From Bacteroides sp. (GTDB taxonomy: Bacteria > Bacteroidota > Bacteroidia > Bacteroidales > Bacteroidaceae): a stretch of 64,000 nucleotides of DNA. The DNA lies in the NCBI RefSeq assembly GCF_030151085.1, contig NZ_JASLER010000056.1, forward strand, positions 186,001 through 250,000, written 5' to 3'. This document shows positions 51,971-61,485 of this stretch, piece after piece. Positions within the stretch are counted from its first letter, which is position 1; each line of letters starts with the position of its first letter. A model generated the notes under the pieces. It had not been told where the DNA came from and ran no database searches. It was given only the letters and a program-made list of their open reading frames with translations. A program made the position numbers and the translations under genes.

Positions 51971-54900
51971 CTATAACAGAATAAGCCGCGACTGAATAAT
52001 AGCCGTCAATTGCGCTTTCAATTTCTTTGCCTGAATAGGTTTCGACATATAACCATCAAAACCATTGTTCAACACTCGTTGTTCGTCAGCAGCATAGGCG
52101 AAGGCAGTGATAGCAATAACTGGGGTCAGTGGAGCTATCTTCCGAAGTTCCTGTATAGCCTCATACCCGTTCATTACAGGCATATTGATATCCATCAATA
52201 CAATATCGGGAACTTCTGACTGGAATATCTCGATAGCTTCTTTCCCATTCCAAGCATGTAGCAAACGGTATTCATCCTTCAATATCGTATCAAATAGCTT
52301 GTAGTTGCTATCATTATCTTCGGCTATCAGGATGGTCAAGTTTTTAGTACCTTCTTTTACCTGCTTCTCTTTTTCTGTTATTTCAATCTTCTTCACTGGT
52401 TCATAGGGTAATGTAAACCAGAATTTGGTTCCTCTGCCTACCTCTGACTCCAAACCTATTTCACCCTGCATCGCTTCTACAATCGTCTTGCAGATAGAAA
52501 GCCCCAGTCCCGTGCCTTGGGCAAAGCTATTCAGCTTAACAAACCTACCAAACACTTCGTCCTGCTTATCTTTCGGTATTCCTGTTCCGGTATCTTCTAT
52601 ATAGAAGTAAAGCATCTTGCCTCTCACCTCATATCCGAATTTGATAGTTCCGACATCAGTGAATTTAATAGCATTGGTTATCATATTAATAACCAATTGA
52701 GAAAGACGGTTCTTCTCCGAACGAATATAACATTCGGGCAATGCTTGCTCAAAGTTCAGAATTACCTCTTCGTAGGTTACCTTCAAGCGCAGGCTCTTCT
52801 CTAACTCGCGCATCAAAGCATTGAGTTCGAACTCGGTGTAGATAAACTCTATCGTTCCGGCTTCTATCTTCGACAGATCGAGTATATCTCCGATAAGTTG
52901 CAGCAACAGTTCATTGTTGTTCTCAATGATATTGACGTATTCTTTCTGTTCGGCAGATTCTACCACTGTAGGAAGCAGACTCGAAAAACCAACAATAGCA
53001 TTGAGCGGAGTACGAATCTCGTGGCTCATATTGGCAAGGAAAGCCGATTTCAGTTTATTCGATTCTTCTGCTTTGCTTTTAGCGGCAATCAGGTTTTCTT
53101 CCATCTTCTTGCGCTGAGTAATCACTAACGACGAGCCGATGAGCGAAAGCGGTTTTCCGTTTTCATCTCTACTGTCTATAACTGCTTGTGCTTCTACCCA
53201 GTCCATCCGCACTCCTTCAGGACTATGGTTGACAACCCGATACTCTTCTCTCACCTTAGTGCACTTTCCTTCAATCAGATCCAGATAAGCCTGTCTCACC
53301 CGTTGACGATCCTCTTTTATGATCTTTGAGAAATACTGTACTTCGGGAACCGACAGTTGCTCTTCACTGACTCTTTCGTAATCGTTGCTCAACTCTATCG
53401 GTCGATTAACATCACAGAGGATGGTATGGTCGCACAAGTTCCATTTCCACGGAGTGATATTGGCCACATCGAGTGCCATTGCCAGTTTATGATTAATTGA
53501 GTTGAGTTGCATTTGTGCCATATGCAGTTCGGTGCTATCCATACCGAAAATATCGACATGGTCGGGCTGTGTGGAGAATGTCAGTACAATATTAATGTAT
53601 GAGCCAGAATGCTTTTGGTAGTAAGTGAAACTAATCATCTTCTTCTCTTTATCCATCATACGGAAAAAATGCACAAAGATGGACAGCTCTTCACCGGCGC
53701 ACTCGCTCAATTTCTTGCCGACAACATCTTCTTCCCGGTTCATCGTGCCAAAATAGTGATGGTTGACTTTATAGATAATGGCATCCACAATCTCACCTTT
53801 TTCGTCTCGCACCAGTTTCTCTTTACTGTAAGAGACCGGCATACTTTCAAATAGAGTGGCAAGTTCGGCAGTCGCTTCAAACTCTTTCCGTTCAGCTTCG
53901 CGCAAAGCGTTTAACGCCTTTATGCGATTGCGTTGATACAGATACACTAAACATCCCAGTAGTAAGATTGCCCCTCCTATCAGAAAGAATCGATACTTCT
54001 CCCAAAAAGACTGAGGACGATTCAAGAAAATGCTGTTTGAGGGACACAAATCTACAGAAATACCTTTCTGCAAAAGTGACGAATAATCAAAAATTGGATA
54101 GCCCTGGGGCACATAGAATGGAATGTCTCTCGGTGCAGTTCCAGCAAGAACACGGTTCAAGGCATCTAATAAATGCTCATTGAATGACTTTTGCTGATAG
54201 AAGTATCCTCCAATCATCCTGCTAGTCTGCATATTGGCAATTCCAAGCGTAAAAATAGGCACTACTGCATTGGATATTATCTGAAAAGAGTTTGCCATCA
54301 GCATGTCGTTACCGGCAAAAGTACGCCGTGAAAACCAGGAGGAGAATAGGACTCCGGTAGTATTTACATCAACCTCGTTCAGTTGTTGCAGCAAAGAATC
54401 GGTTACCAAATTTTGAGCCGAAAGGAATTTGTAGTCAAGATGCGGATACATCTTCTTCAAGAAAGAACGCAAGTCTAAATCCAATTGCTGGTTGATGTAG
54501 CGACCATCTCCAATGAATATCAATGATTTCATTTCTGGAACCATTTTCTTCATCAAAGAAATATTTTCATTCAAGAAATTCTTCGTTTGAAGCATCGTTA
54601 GATTATACTCCTTCGCCAAACTGCTAAAGGGAATTTTTTCTACATCTGAAATAGGATATTTTCGGATATAAGCATCGTCAGGCGACAGATATTCCAACTC
54701 GCTGCACAGAATTAGAGGTATATCTCCCCAATGTTCTTTAATTTCTCGGATTAATAGACAGGCAGAACTTCCCAACATGACGATTGCCTTCGGGGGATAT
54801 GAATATTGCTCAAAGAAATCCTTCTTGTATCCAGCCAATTTTGTAGAGTCATCTATCATCAACATGTTCATGTGTTCGACATAGAAATCCAACTCGGCAA

Positions 54901-55105
54901 TTGCAGAGACTTGTTGCTGTAGTGGAGTAATGAGGGTATTGCTCCATGCTGCATCGGAAGTATAGCTGTTCAAAACCAACAAATAGTCCTTTGTAAATGT
55001 AATGCTCTGGTTAGCTCTGACATACAATGGAATACAAATAAGTATTTGAAGTATTAGCCATAAAAAAACATTATGACAAATATTTTTTTTCAGTATAGGT
55101 AACAT
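51971..55105 (-). CDS. Hybrid sensor histidine kinase with ABC-type substrate-binding input domain
   Basis: 1044 residues. Signal anchor (FLWLILQILICIPLYV), then residues about 35-365 resemble the ABC_sub_bind periplasmic fold ('YLLVLNSYTSDAAWSNTLITPLQQQV', 'PKAIVMLGSSACLLI', 'GVLFSSWFSRRTFAGNDMLMANSF', 'RMIGGYFYQQKSFNEHLLDALNRVL'). One membrane helix follows (FFLIGGAILLLGCLVYLY, about 375-392), then two PAS-like regions (about 420-650), HisKA 'KSAFLANMSHEIRTPLNAIVGFSSLL', HATPase ('DTGTGIPKDKQDEVFGRFVKL') and a receiver ('DIVLMDINMPVMNGYEAIQEL') at the end. There is no DNA-binding domain, so it must relay phosphate to another protein. No partner gene is adjacent. Confidence 0.93.
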   Translation of the reverse strand: MLPILKKNICHNVFLWLILQILICIPLYVRANQSITFTKDYLLVLNSYTSDAAWSNTLITPLQQQVSAIAELDFYVEHMNMLMIDDSTKLAGYKKDFFEQYSYPPKAIVMLGSSACLLIREIKEHWGDIPLILCSELEYLSPDDAYIRKYPISDVEKIPFSSLAKEYNLTMLQTKNFLNENISLMKKMVPEMKSLIFIGDGRYINQQLDLDLRSFLKKMYPHLDYKFLSAQNLVTDSLLQQLNEVDVNTTGVLFSSWFSRRTFAGNDMLMANSFQIISNAVVPIFTLGIANMQTSRMIGGYFYQQKSFNEHLLDALNRVLAGTAPRDIPFYVPQGYPIFDYSSLLQKGISVDLCPSNSIFLNRPQSFWEKYRFFLIGGAILLLGCLVYLYQRNRIKALNALREAERKEFEATAELATLFESMPVSYSKEKLVRDEKGEIVDAIIYKVNHHYFGTMNREEDVVGKKLSECAGEELSIFVHFFRMMDKEKKMISFTYYQKHSGSYINIVLTFSTQPDHVDIFGMDSTELHMAQMQLNSINHKLAMALDVANITPWKWNLCDHTILCDVNRPIELSNDYERVSEEQLSVPEVQYFSKIIKEDRQRVRQAYLDLIEGKCTKVREEYRVVNHSPEGVRMDWVEAQAVIDSRDENGKPLSLIGSSLVITQRKKMEENLIAAKSKAEESNKLKSAFLANMSHEIRTPLNAIVGFSSLLPTVVESAEQKEYVNIIENNNELLLQLIGDILDLSKIEAGTIEFIYTEFELNALMRELEKSLRLKVTYEEVILNFEQALPECYIRSEKNRLSQLVINMITNAIKFTDVGTIKFGYEVRGKMLYFYIEDTGTGIPKDKQDEVFGRFVKLNSFAQGTGLGLSICKTIVEAMQGEIGLESEVGRGTKFWFTLPYEPVKKIEITEKEKQVKEGTKNLTILIAEDNDSNYKLFDTILKDEYRLLHAWNGKEAIEIFQSEVPDIVLMDINMPVMNGYEAIQELRKIAPLTPVIAITAFAYAADEQRVLNNGFDGYMSKPIQAKKLKAQLTAIIQSRLILL

Positions 55106-55685
55106 AGTCTTATAGTTGCTGATTATTTACTGCCATGCAAATATAAATATTAATTCATATTTAATATCCTTTAATTGCGCTTATTTCTGATTAAAGCATC
55201 ACAAGGTTCAGGACAAGTAAATCACAATAATTGCTATATGGAATTTTACACAGAATAATCTCTTGATTCAATACACTATTAATGATAATAATTTCTCCAT
55301 TTTTTTGTATAATTTCTCATATCACTCTATACCCAAGTCCATATATTTACAATATAATGCAACCAAGAATTCTTCAGTTTTATCACAAAGTCTCACTCCC
55401 TATAGAATTTTAATATAAGTTGTATGCTAAAACAGAATTGCTTTATGAAAATATTCATGATTTGACAGGAGGTGAACAAAAAAATCAGTGTACAGTACCT
55501 CAAGTTTTTACGTACCTAAGTACGTAGATCTAAACATTTAGGCGCATCGTCTAACATTTATATCCGTGCGAGACTACGCAACTATGTGTATGATTTCATC
55601 CAAAATTTTAAATCGATGAAATCTAGGTTAAGTCCGAGTCGTTTTTTGTACCTTTATCGCCAATTAGTAATAACAATAGGTATAT
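55106..55685. other. 580-bp intergenic region, AT-rich with short palindromes
   Basis: No gene was found. The left 350 bp is AT-rich and carries the sensor promoter. The right part holds TACGTAC-CTAA-GTACGTA (55509-55526), repeated CTAA(A)CATTTA words (near 55531 and 55551), and a 9-bp stem GATTTCATC/GATGAAATC (55592-55600, 55615-55623) before the HAD gene. Confidence 0.65.
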
Positions 55686-56420
55686 ATGTTTGAAGAATCC
55701 ATTGCCCGTTATCTGCAAAAGCATGGGCATTCCCACATTCAATTGAAAGCAGTTCTCTTCGATATGGACGGCGTGCTGTTCAACTCCATGCCCTATCATG
55801 CCGATGCATGGCACAAAGTGATGAAACGCCATGGCCTGCACCTCAGCCGCGAAGAGGCTTATATGCACGAAGGACGCACGGGTGCCTCCACAGTGAATAT
55901 TGTCTACCAACGACATTTTGGCAAAGAAGCCACTCCCGAAATGATAGAGAGTATCTATGCCGAGAAAAGTGCAGAGTTCAACAATAACCCGGAACCGGAA
56001 CCAATGCCCGGCGCATGGGAAATATTGCAAAAAGTAAAGTCCGAAGGGCTTATCCCCGTTCTTGTAACCGGCTCCGGACAACATTCTCTGCTAGATCGCC
56101 TGGCCCATAACTTCCCCGCCACATTCGAACGCGACCGTATGGTGACTGCTTTCGACGTAAAGTATGGTAAACCCCATCCCGAACCTTATCTGATGGGATT
56201 AGAAAAAGCAGGTGTAAAGGCCAATGAAGCCATTGTAGTGGAAAATGCGCCTATTGGCGTGCAAGCTGGAGCAGCTGCAGGTATATTTACCGTAGCCGTC
56301 AATACCGGTCCGATTGACGATAAAGTTCTGTTAGATGCAGGTGCCAATGTCCTTTTTCCTTCTATGCAAGCATTCTGTGATAGTTGGGAAGAATTATTTC
56401 AAGCTCTTAATCAAAAGTGA
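55686..56420 (+). CDS. HAD-superfamily sugar-phosphate phosphatase/phosphomutase-like protein
   Basis: 244 residues. HAD motif I 'AVLFDMDGVLFNSMPYHADAWHKVMKRHGL' (near 25), motif II 'PVLVTGSGQHSLLDRL' (near 120), motif III Lys in 'VKYGKPHPEPYLMGLEKAGV' and motif IV 'VVENAPIGVQAGAAAGIFTVAVNTGP'. The cap inserts between motifs I and II, as in the beta-phosphoglucomutase group. It could be a phosphatase of a small sugar phosphate or a phosphomutase; the sequence does not decide. A terminator follows. Confidence 0.88.
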   Translation: MFEESIARYLQKHGHSHIQLKAVLFDMDGVLFNSMPYHADAWHKVMKRHGLHLSREEAYMHEGRTGASTVNIVYQRHFGKEATPEMIESIYAEKSAEFNNNPEPEPMPGAWEILQKVKSEGLIPVLVTGSGQHSLLDRLAHNFPATFERDRMVTAFDVKYGKPHPEPYLMGLEKAGVKANEAIVVENAPIGVQAGAAAGIFTVAVNTGPIDDKVLLDAGANVLFPSMQAFCDSWEELFQALNQK

Positions 56421-56485
56421 ACTCAGCTCAAAAGCCCTAATAAGAAGATACAACGATAAGATATTGATTTGAAACCTTAATGCAA

Positions 56486-56522
56486 AAACTCCCTCTGCAA
56501 ATCATTCATGCAGAGGGAGTTT
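56486..56522. terminator. Bidirectional terminator between the HAD gene and tRNA-Arg
   Basis: Perfect 13-bp stem (56486-56498 with 56510-56522) and an 11-base loop, with A's before and T's after. It lies 9 bp from the 3' end of the leftward tRNA gene and about 65 bp past the HAD stop, so it can end both transcripts. Confidence 0.82.
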
Positions 56523-56531
56523 CATGTTTAG

Positions 56532-56604
56532 TGACCCCGGTGCGATTCAAACGCACGACCTTCAGAACCGGAATCTGACGCTCTATTCACTAAGCTACGG
56601 AGCC
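56532..56604 (-). tRNA. tRNA-Arg (anticodon CCG)
   Basis: The 73-base minus-strand sequence folds as a tRNA. The acceptor stem pairs GGCTCCG with CGGGGTC (two G-U pairs), and the D arm contains GCTTAG...GAGC. The anticodon stem is TCAGA/TCTGA around a 7-base loop with CCG at the centre. The T arm is GTGCG-TTTGAAT-CGCAC and the discriminator is A. CCA is not encoded. It reads the Arg codon CGG. Confidence 0.95.
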
Positions 56605-56774
56605 AAACGCGGAACAAAAGTATAAAAAATATTAGCATATTCCTAACAATACAGAGTTTTTTCAAGCAAATTCATTCAGTTGCCACTATTATTATTTTGA
56701 GTATATGACTTCTATATCTATATACATTTTGTTATTTTTTTAATTAAAAAACAAGCAAGTATTAATATTATTCC

Positions 56775-56782
56775 TATCTTTG
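56775..56782 (+). promoter_or_regulatory. asnA -7 promoter box
   Basis: TATCTTTG fits the -7 consensus and lies 37 bp upstream of the asnA start. No clear -33 TTTG at the expected spacing. Confidence 0.5.
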
Positions 56783-56818
56783 CCGAACAATTTAATAGAA
56801 GATTGATGGTGTAAACTT

Positions 56819-57856
56819 ATGAGCTACTTAATAAAACCTGAAGGATATAAACCTTTACTTGATCTAAAGCAAACTGAATTAGGAATTAAACAGATTAAAG
56901 AGTTCTTCCAATTGAACCTTTCGTCTGAATTGCGTTTGCGTCGTGTCACCGCCCCCCTCTTTGTATTAAAAGGTATGGGTATTAATGATGACCTGAATGG
57001 TGTGGAACGTGCAGTTTCTTTCCCTATCAAAGATTTAGGTGATGCACAAGCAGAAGTCGTACATTCCCTTGCCAAATGGAAACGGTTGACTCTTGCCGAA
57101 TATCGCATAGAACCCGGTTATGGAATCTATACAGATATGAATGCTATCCGTGCCGACGAAGAGTTGGGCAATCTTCACTCCCTCTATGTGGATCAATGGG
57201 ACTGGGAACGTGTTATCACTGCCGAAGACCGTAATATCGAATTTCTGAAAGAGATAGTCAATCGTATTTATGCTGCCATGGTACGTACCGAATATATGGT
57301 ATATGAAATGTACCCGCAAATCAAGCCGTGCTTACCACAAAAACTGCACTTCATCCATGCAGAAGAATTGCGTCAGCTCTATCCGGATTTGGAACCCAAA
57401 TGTCGTGAACATGCTATCTGTAAAAAATACGGTGCCGTCTTTATCATCGGTATCGGATGCAAACTGAGTGATGGTAAAAAACACGATGGACGTGCTCCTG
57501 ACTATGATGATTATACCACTCCCGGACTAAATGACCTACCAGGCTTGAATGGCGACTTATTACTTTGGGATCATGTACTACAACGTAGCATCGAACTGTC
57601 TTCCATGGGTATTCGTGTGGATAAAGCGACCCTTTTACGCCAGCTCAAACAAGAAGGAGAAGAGCAACGTATGGAGCTATACTTCCATAAGCGCTTGATG
57701 AGTGATACCCTTCCCCTCTCTATAGGTGGCGGTATCGGTCAATCACGCCTATGTATGACTTATTTGCGCAAAGCACATATCGGAGAGATACAAGCTAGTA
57801 TTTGGCCCGAAGACATGCGCAAAGAATGCAAAGAGCACAACATACATTTGATCTAA
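56819..57856 (+). CDS. asnA: Aspartate--ammonia ligase (asparagine synthetase A)
   Basis: 345 residues, the usual AsnA length. It has the class-II-synthetase-like core: 'LSSELRLRRVTAPLFVLKGMGINDDLNGVERAVSFPIKD' (20-75), 'VVHSLAKWKRLTLAEYRI', 'GYGIYTDMNAIRADEELGNLHSLYVDQWDWERVI' and 'LPLSIGGGIGQSRLCMTYLRKAHIGEIQASIWP' near the C-terminus. It makes asparagine from aspartate, ammonia and ATP. It is a single gene followed by its own terminator. Confidence 0.98.
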   Translation: MSYLIKPEGYKPLLDLKQTELGIKQIKEFFQLNLSSELRLRRVTAPLFVLKGMGINDDLNGVERAVSFPIKDLGDAQAEVVHSLAKWKRLTLAEYRIEPGYGIYTDMNAIRADEELGNLHSLYVDQWDWERVITAEDRNIEFLKEIVNRIYAAMVRTEYMVYEMYPQIKPCLPQKLHFIHAEELRQLYPDLEPKCREHAICKKYGAVFIIGIGCKLSDGKKHDGRAPDYDDYTTPGLNDLPGLNGDLLLWDHVLQRSIELSSMGIRVDKATLLRQLKQEGEEQRMELYFHKRLMSDTLPLSIGGGIGQSRLCMTYLRKAHIGEIQASIWPEDMRKECKEHNIHLI

Positions 57857-57881
57857 GATATACTTATCCAACTATACTGTA

Positions 57882-57913
57882 TAAAGTTCAACCCCTTAAA
57901 AGGTTGAACTTTA
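57882..57913 (+). terminator. asnA terminator
   Basis: Perfect 12-bp stem (57882-57893 with 57902-57913), 8-base loop, followed by a run of T. It lies 25 bp past the asnA stop and just before the ung promoter box TACTTTAG (57926-57933). Confidence 0.85.
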
Positions 57914-57960
57914 TTTTTTATTTTGTACTTTAGCATCCGAAACAATTAACAAAACAAATT

Positions 57961-58623
57961 ATGAATGTTCAAATAGAAGAGAGCTGGAAGGCACATTTAC
58001 AACCCGAATTTGATAAAGATTACTTCCAGAAACTAACAGAGTTTGTTCGTGATGAATATGGGAAATATGCCATTTACCCTCCGGGGAAGTTAATGTTCAA
58101 CGCCTTCAACTTATGTCCTTTCGACAAGGTAAAAGTAGTGATTATCGGTCAAGACCCTTATCATGGTCCCGGACAAGCTCACGGACTTTGCTTTTCTGTA
58201 AATGATGGCGTACCTTTCCCTCCTTCTTTGCTCAATATCTTTAAAGAAATCAAGAATGATATAGGAACAGATGCACCTCAAACAGGTAATCTCACCCGTT
58301 GGGCAGAACAGGGTGTATTATTACTCAACGCCACTCTTACCGTACGTGCTCATCAAGCCGGTTCTCATCAGAATCGTGGCTGGGAAACCTTTACAGATGC
58401 CGCTATCCGTGCACTTGCCGAAGGGAAAGAACATCTGGTTTTCATTCTTTGGGGAGCATACGCACAAAAGAAAGGTGCCTTTATCGACCGCAGTAAACAT
58501 TTAGTTTTGTCCTCTGCTCATCCTTCTCCCCTTTCTGCCTACAACGGCTTCTTCGGTAACAAGCATTTCAGTAAAACCAATGATTATCTGAAAGAACATG
58601 GGGAACAAGAAATAAAATGGTAG
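57961..58623 (+). CDS. ung: Uracil-DNA glycosylase (family 1)
   Basis: 220 residues, typical length. The water-activating loop 'VVIIGQDPYHGPGQAHGLCFSV' contains the catalytic Asp (QDPYHG), and the leucine/minor-groove loop is 'SSAHPSPLSAYNGFFGNKHFSKTNDYL' with the conserved HPSPLS. It removes uracil from DNA as the first step of base-excision repair. The last codons and stop lie within the palindromic terminator. A single gene with its own weak promoter box at 57926-57933. Confidence 0.98.
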   Translation: MNVQIEESWKAHLQPEFDKDYFQKLTEFVRDEYGKYAIYPPGKLMFNAFNLCPFDKVKVVIIGQDPYHGPGQAHGLCFSVNDGVPFPPSLLNIFKEIKNDIGTDAPQTGNLTRWAEQGVLLLNATLTVRAHQAGSHQNRGWETFTDAAIRALAEGKEHLVFILWGAYAQKKGAFIDRSKHLVLSSAHPSPLSAYNGFFGNKHFSKTNDYLKEHGEQEIKW

Positions 58624-58646
58624 AGTTTAAACTCTACCATTTTTTA
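58618..58646. terminator. ung/lptD convergent terminator overlapping the ung stop codon
   Basis: A perfect 22-bp palindrome (58618-58639, half-site TGGTAGAGTTT) is followed by a T-run. The TAG stop of ung lies inside its left arm (58621-58623). It also sits 20 bp past the end of the convergent LptD-like gene and may serve both. Confidence 0.8.
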
Positions 58647-58658
58647 TTATTACTACTA

Positions 58659-61406
58659 TTAATACCACTGAATATTACTTTGCGTCTGGCTTCTCTGCTC
58701 CCACTTCAAATCTTGCAGGATACTTGCATTGGCACGAATCGTGAAGTTATAGTACTTCCATCTTCCGAATGGAGAAAGTGCAGCAGACAAACTGAAACAG
58801 TGTAAGTCACGGGTTATATTGAACGAGGTCTGTACGATTTCTTTCGCATTAAAGTCGTAACCTGAGTTAAAGCTGACAGCCCACTTATTACTGATTTTAA
58901 TATTGCCATTAATTCCAAGTGAGTTCAAACTAACTTTATAAGGATAACGCATATTCTCACGATTAATAGGCTTAGTATTATCCTCCGTTATATTGAAACC
59001 TGTACTAAAATTAATAGACCAAGGCATTTTGAATACTTGATATCCATCTGAATCTACAGCAGCTTTCTCCGTTTTCTTTTTGGAAGTACCATTGTCGGTT
59101 TCATCTGTATTCTCACCATTTTCCTCACCGGCGGATTCATCAGTTTTCTTCTTGTCTTTATCATTATCTTCATCCTTATTACCGGAGAAGAAGTTGGATA
59201 TTTTTTTCCAGGTATCGTTATTCAATGTCCAACTGAAAGAAGTTCCGTAACCGGACCAACGACCAAAACGTCCGTAAGACCATTCCGTACGATTACCGAC
59301 ATATACCTTTCCATTCTTATCAAATTCATAAGCATAGGTAGCAAAAGTAGAAGCCATACTAAATGTATAGTTCTTACCGAACTTCATACGAAGGTTTAAC
59401 TGCAAGTCACTCCATTGACGAGTCTGTGCCGCCATATTATAAGAGATACTTGCCCCCAATTCATCAATCAAACTAACTTTACGGATAGAGTCATTCTTAT
59501 CTTTGTACTTCATCTCAAGGTTATTGGAGATGCTAAAGTTTACACTCCCCTGCTTACCTCCACCGGGAGGAGAAAATGCCTGACCGGCATAATAAGAATA
59601 ATTCACCGTATCACGTGTACCATCTTTCATTTCTTTGATATAAGAGTCATAATAGCCATAGCGTGACGACGTGAAGTCGGGGGCTGCACTAATACTAACG
59701 GATGGAGTGATGACATGACGAATCTGTATCGCTTTCTTAGGAAAGAATATAGGCTTATACATACCATAAATCTTTGTATTAAGCCCTAAACTGGCACTAT
59801 AGTTATATACGCGATGGAAACCATACGTTGTATCTCTTGCTATAGCCTCATGTTGGGTGTCCCAATCCTGCTTAATCTTCCGTGTATACCAACGCTCCGT
59901 ATAATTGACTGAAGGAGTCAGGTTAAAGTACTTGAACAGAGTAAAAGTGGCACTGATAGGAATATCATGCTGCATACCATTATCCCAATCACGCACTAAA
60001 CTCTTCTTAAATATCATATTGTCTTTAGTCGTAATACTATTTTTCAAACGACCGGTATAACGCACTGAAATCTTTTCATACCAGCGTTCATTACCAACTG
60101 GATGTTTCCGCTTGAAAGGGAAAATAGTACTTAAAGAAATATTCAAATCCGGCAACGTCACAGCAATGGAAGAGTCTTTCATATTCTGAGCAATATTACC
60201 GGAGGCAGAAATACTAAGGTGTTGGTCAGGGAAGTTACGCGAGTAGCTGACACTAGATGTTTTTGTATTTTGTGACATTGCCTGCGCATTGTACATATTA
60301 CCAATATTGGTACGTTCATAACTACTCGTAGCAAAGTTCACACTGGCCGAGAATGTTGAATTCGGACTAGCCTTAGGATCTTGACGATGCGACCATACCA
60401 CCTTGAAGTCTTTGGCAACCGAATAGTCGGGTAATCCCTTATCACCGGTCTTGGTTACCTGATAGTTTGCCTGCAACGTTCCTGAGTATTTATATCGTTT
60501 CACATAATTAGTTTCCGCATTCAAAGCCCAAGAACCTTTCGTAAAGATATCACCTCTTAATTTTAAATCCATCTGATCACTGATAGCGAAATAGTAACCT
60601 CCATCAGTCAAACCGAAACCACGGTTTGAATCATCCATATAGGTAGGCATCAAAAAACCGGACTGATAGCTGCTTGAGAAAGGGAAGAAAAAGAATGGAA
60701 CAGCAAGAGGCAATGGCACGTCTTCTACTACCAAATAAGCAGGACCCGTCACCACATTTTTCTTTGGGCGTACCTTGGCATAAGTCATCTGCATATAGAA
60801 GTGAGGATGATCGTGATGGTCACAAGTTGTATAACGACCGCTTTTCATATAAAGTTCATCATTCAATCCCTTCTTTGCATTGTTACCGGTAACATACCCT
60901 TCGCCCTGCTGGCTTACGACATTGCTGATAAGACCTTTTTTACTTTTGAAATTATAACGGATAGTATTAGTTTCGTATGGAGTTTCACCATCCTTAAATA
61001 CCGGAGTACCTTGCATTACTCCTAAAGAATCTTCCACTCCATGAGCATAAACTGTGCTACTATCCATATTCATGGTAATAACATCGGCAGCCAATTCTAT
61101 CTTTTCGTAATTCACTTTTCCTTGCCCATACAGATGTGCATAACCACCTTGGGTAAACACAATAGAGTCAGTTGCTTCGTATGTAACGGGAGCATCCAAA
61201 CCATCTTTCTTGGGTGGAGGAGGTGTAATAGAATCTTTCCGCAACGAATCATTCAGCAGTGCGTCTCCGTTCTGTAAAGAATCCGGCTGCTGACTTCGCG
61301 GTATCATTCCCCTTCCTCGACGCTGAGACACAGCCTCACCGGAAAGTAGGAGTAAGACAAATAGTAGTATAAATGATATGAATGTATTTGCTTTCAATGG
61401 CGTCAT
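58659..61406 (-). CDS. LptD/OstA-like outer-membrane LPS assembly protein
   Basis: About 915 residues from the ATG at 61406, where a signal peptide starts (FISFILLFVLLLLSGEAVS). The longer frame overlaps the HD gene and lacks a signal, so it is rejected. An N-terminal OstA-like region follows: 'QGGYAHLYGQGKVNYEKIELAADVITMNMDSSTVYA' near 85-120 and 'TNTIRYNFKSKKGLISNVVSQQGEGYVTG'. The rest is a long barrel ('PLPLAVPFFFFPFSSSYQSGFLMPTYMDDSNRGFGLTDGGYYFAIS'). LptD places LPS in the outer leaflet. A charged low-complexity insert (DEDNDKDKKKTDES...) lies near residue 765. Confidence 0.86.
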   Translation of the reverse strand: MTPLKANTFISFILLFVLLLLSGEAVSQRRGRGMIPRSQQPDSLQNGDALLNDSLRKDSITPPPPKKDGLDAPVTYEATDSIVFTQGGYAHLYGQGKVNYEKIELAADVITMNMDSSTVYAHGVEDSLGVMQGTPVFKDGETPYETNTIRYNFKSKKGLISNVVSQQGEGYVTGNNAKKGLNDELYMKSGRYTTCDHHDHPHFYMQMTYAKVRPKKNVVTGPAYLVVEDVPLPLAVPFFFFPFSSSYQSGFLMPTYMDDSNRGFGLTDGGYYFAISDQMDLKLRGDIFTKGSWALNAETNYVKRYKYSGTLQANYQVTKTGDKGLPDYSVAKDFKVVWSHRQDPKASPNSTFSASVNFATSSYERTNIGNMYNAQAMSQNTKTSSVSYSRNFPDQHLSISASGNIAQNMKDSSIAVTLPDLNISLSTIFPFKRKHPVGNERWYEKISVRYTGRLKNSITTKDNMIFKKSLVRDWDNGMQHDIPISATFTLFKYFNLTPSVNYTERWYTRKIKQDWDTQHEAIARDTTYGFHRVYNYSASLGLNTKIYGMYKPIFFPKKAIQIRHVITPSVSISAAPDFTSSRYGYYDSYIKEMKDGTRDTVNYSYYAGQAFSPPGGGKQGSVNFSISNNLEMKYKDKNDSIRKVSLIDELGASISYNMAAQTRQWSDLQLNLRMKFGKNYTFSMASTFATYAYEFDKNGKVYVGNRTEWSYGRFGRWSGYGTSFSWTLNNDTWKKISNFFSGNKDEDNDKDKKKTDESAGEENGENTDETDNGTSKKKTEKAAVDSDGYQVFKMPWSINFSTGFNITEDNTKPINRENMRYPYKVSLNSLGINGNIKISNKWAVSFNSGYDFNAKEIVQTSFNITRDLHCFSLSAALSPFGRWKYYNFTIRANASILQDLKWEQRSQTQSNIQWY

Positions 61407-61485
61407 TAACTTATAGTTTACGCTTGAAGGGGCAAAAGTACGTATTTTATACGGATAATCTCCCTTTTTAAAGAAATTTAGATTG

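Noticed and set aside
52010..53854. Several plus-strand open frames across the hybrid kinase
   Set aside because: They are antisense readings of conserved kinase and receiver domains on the minus strand.
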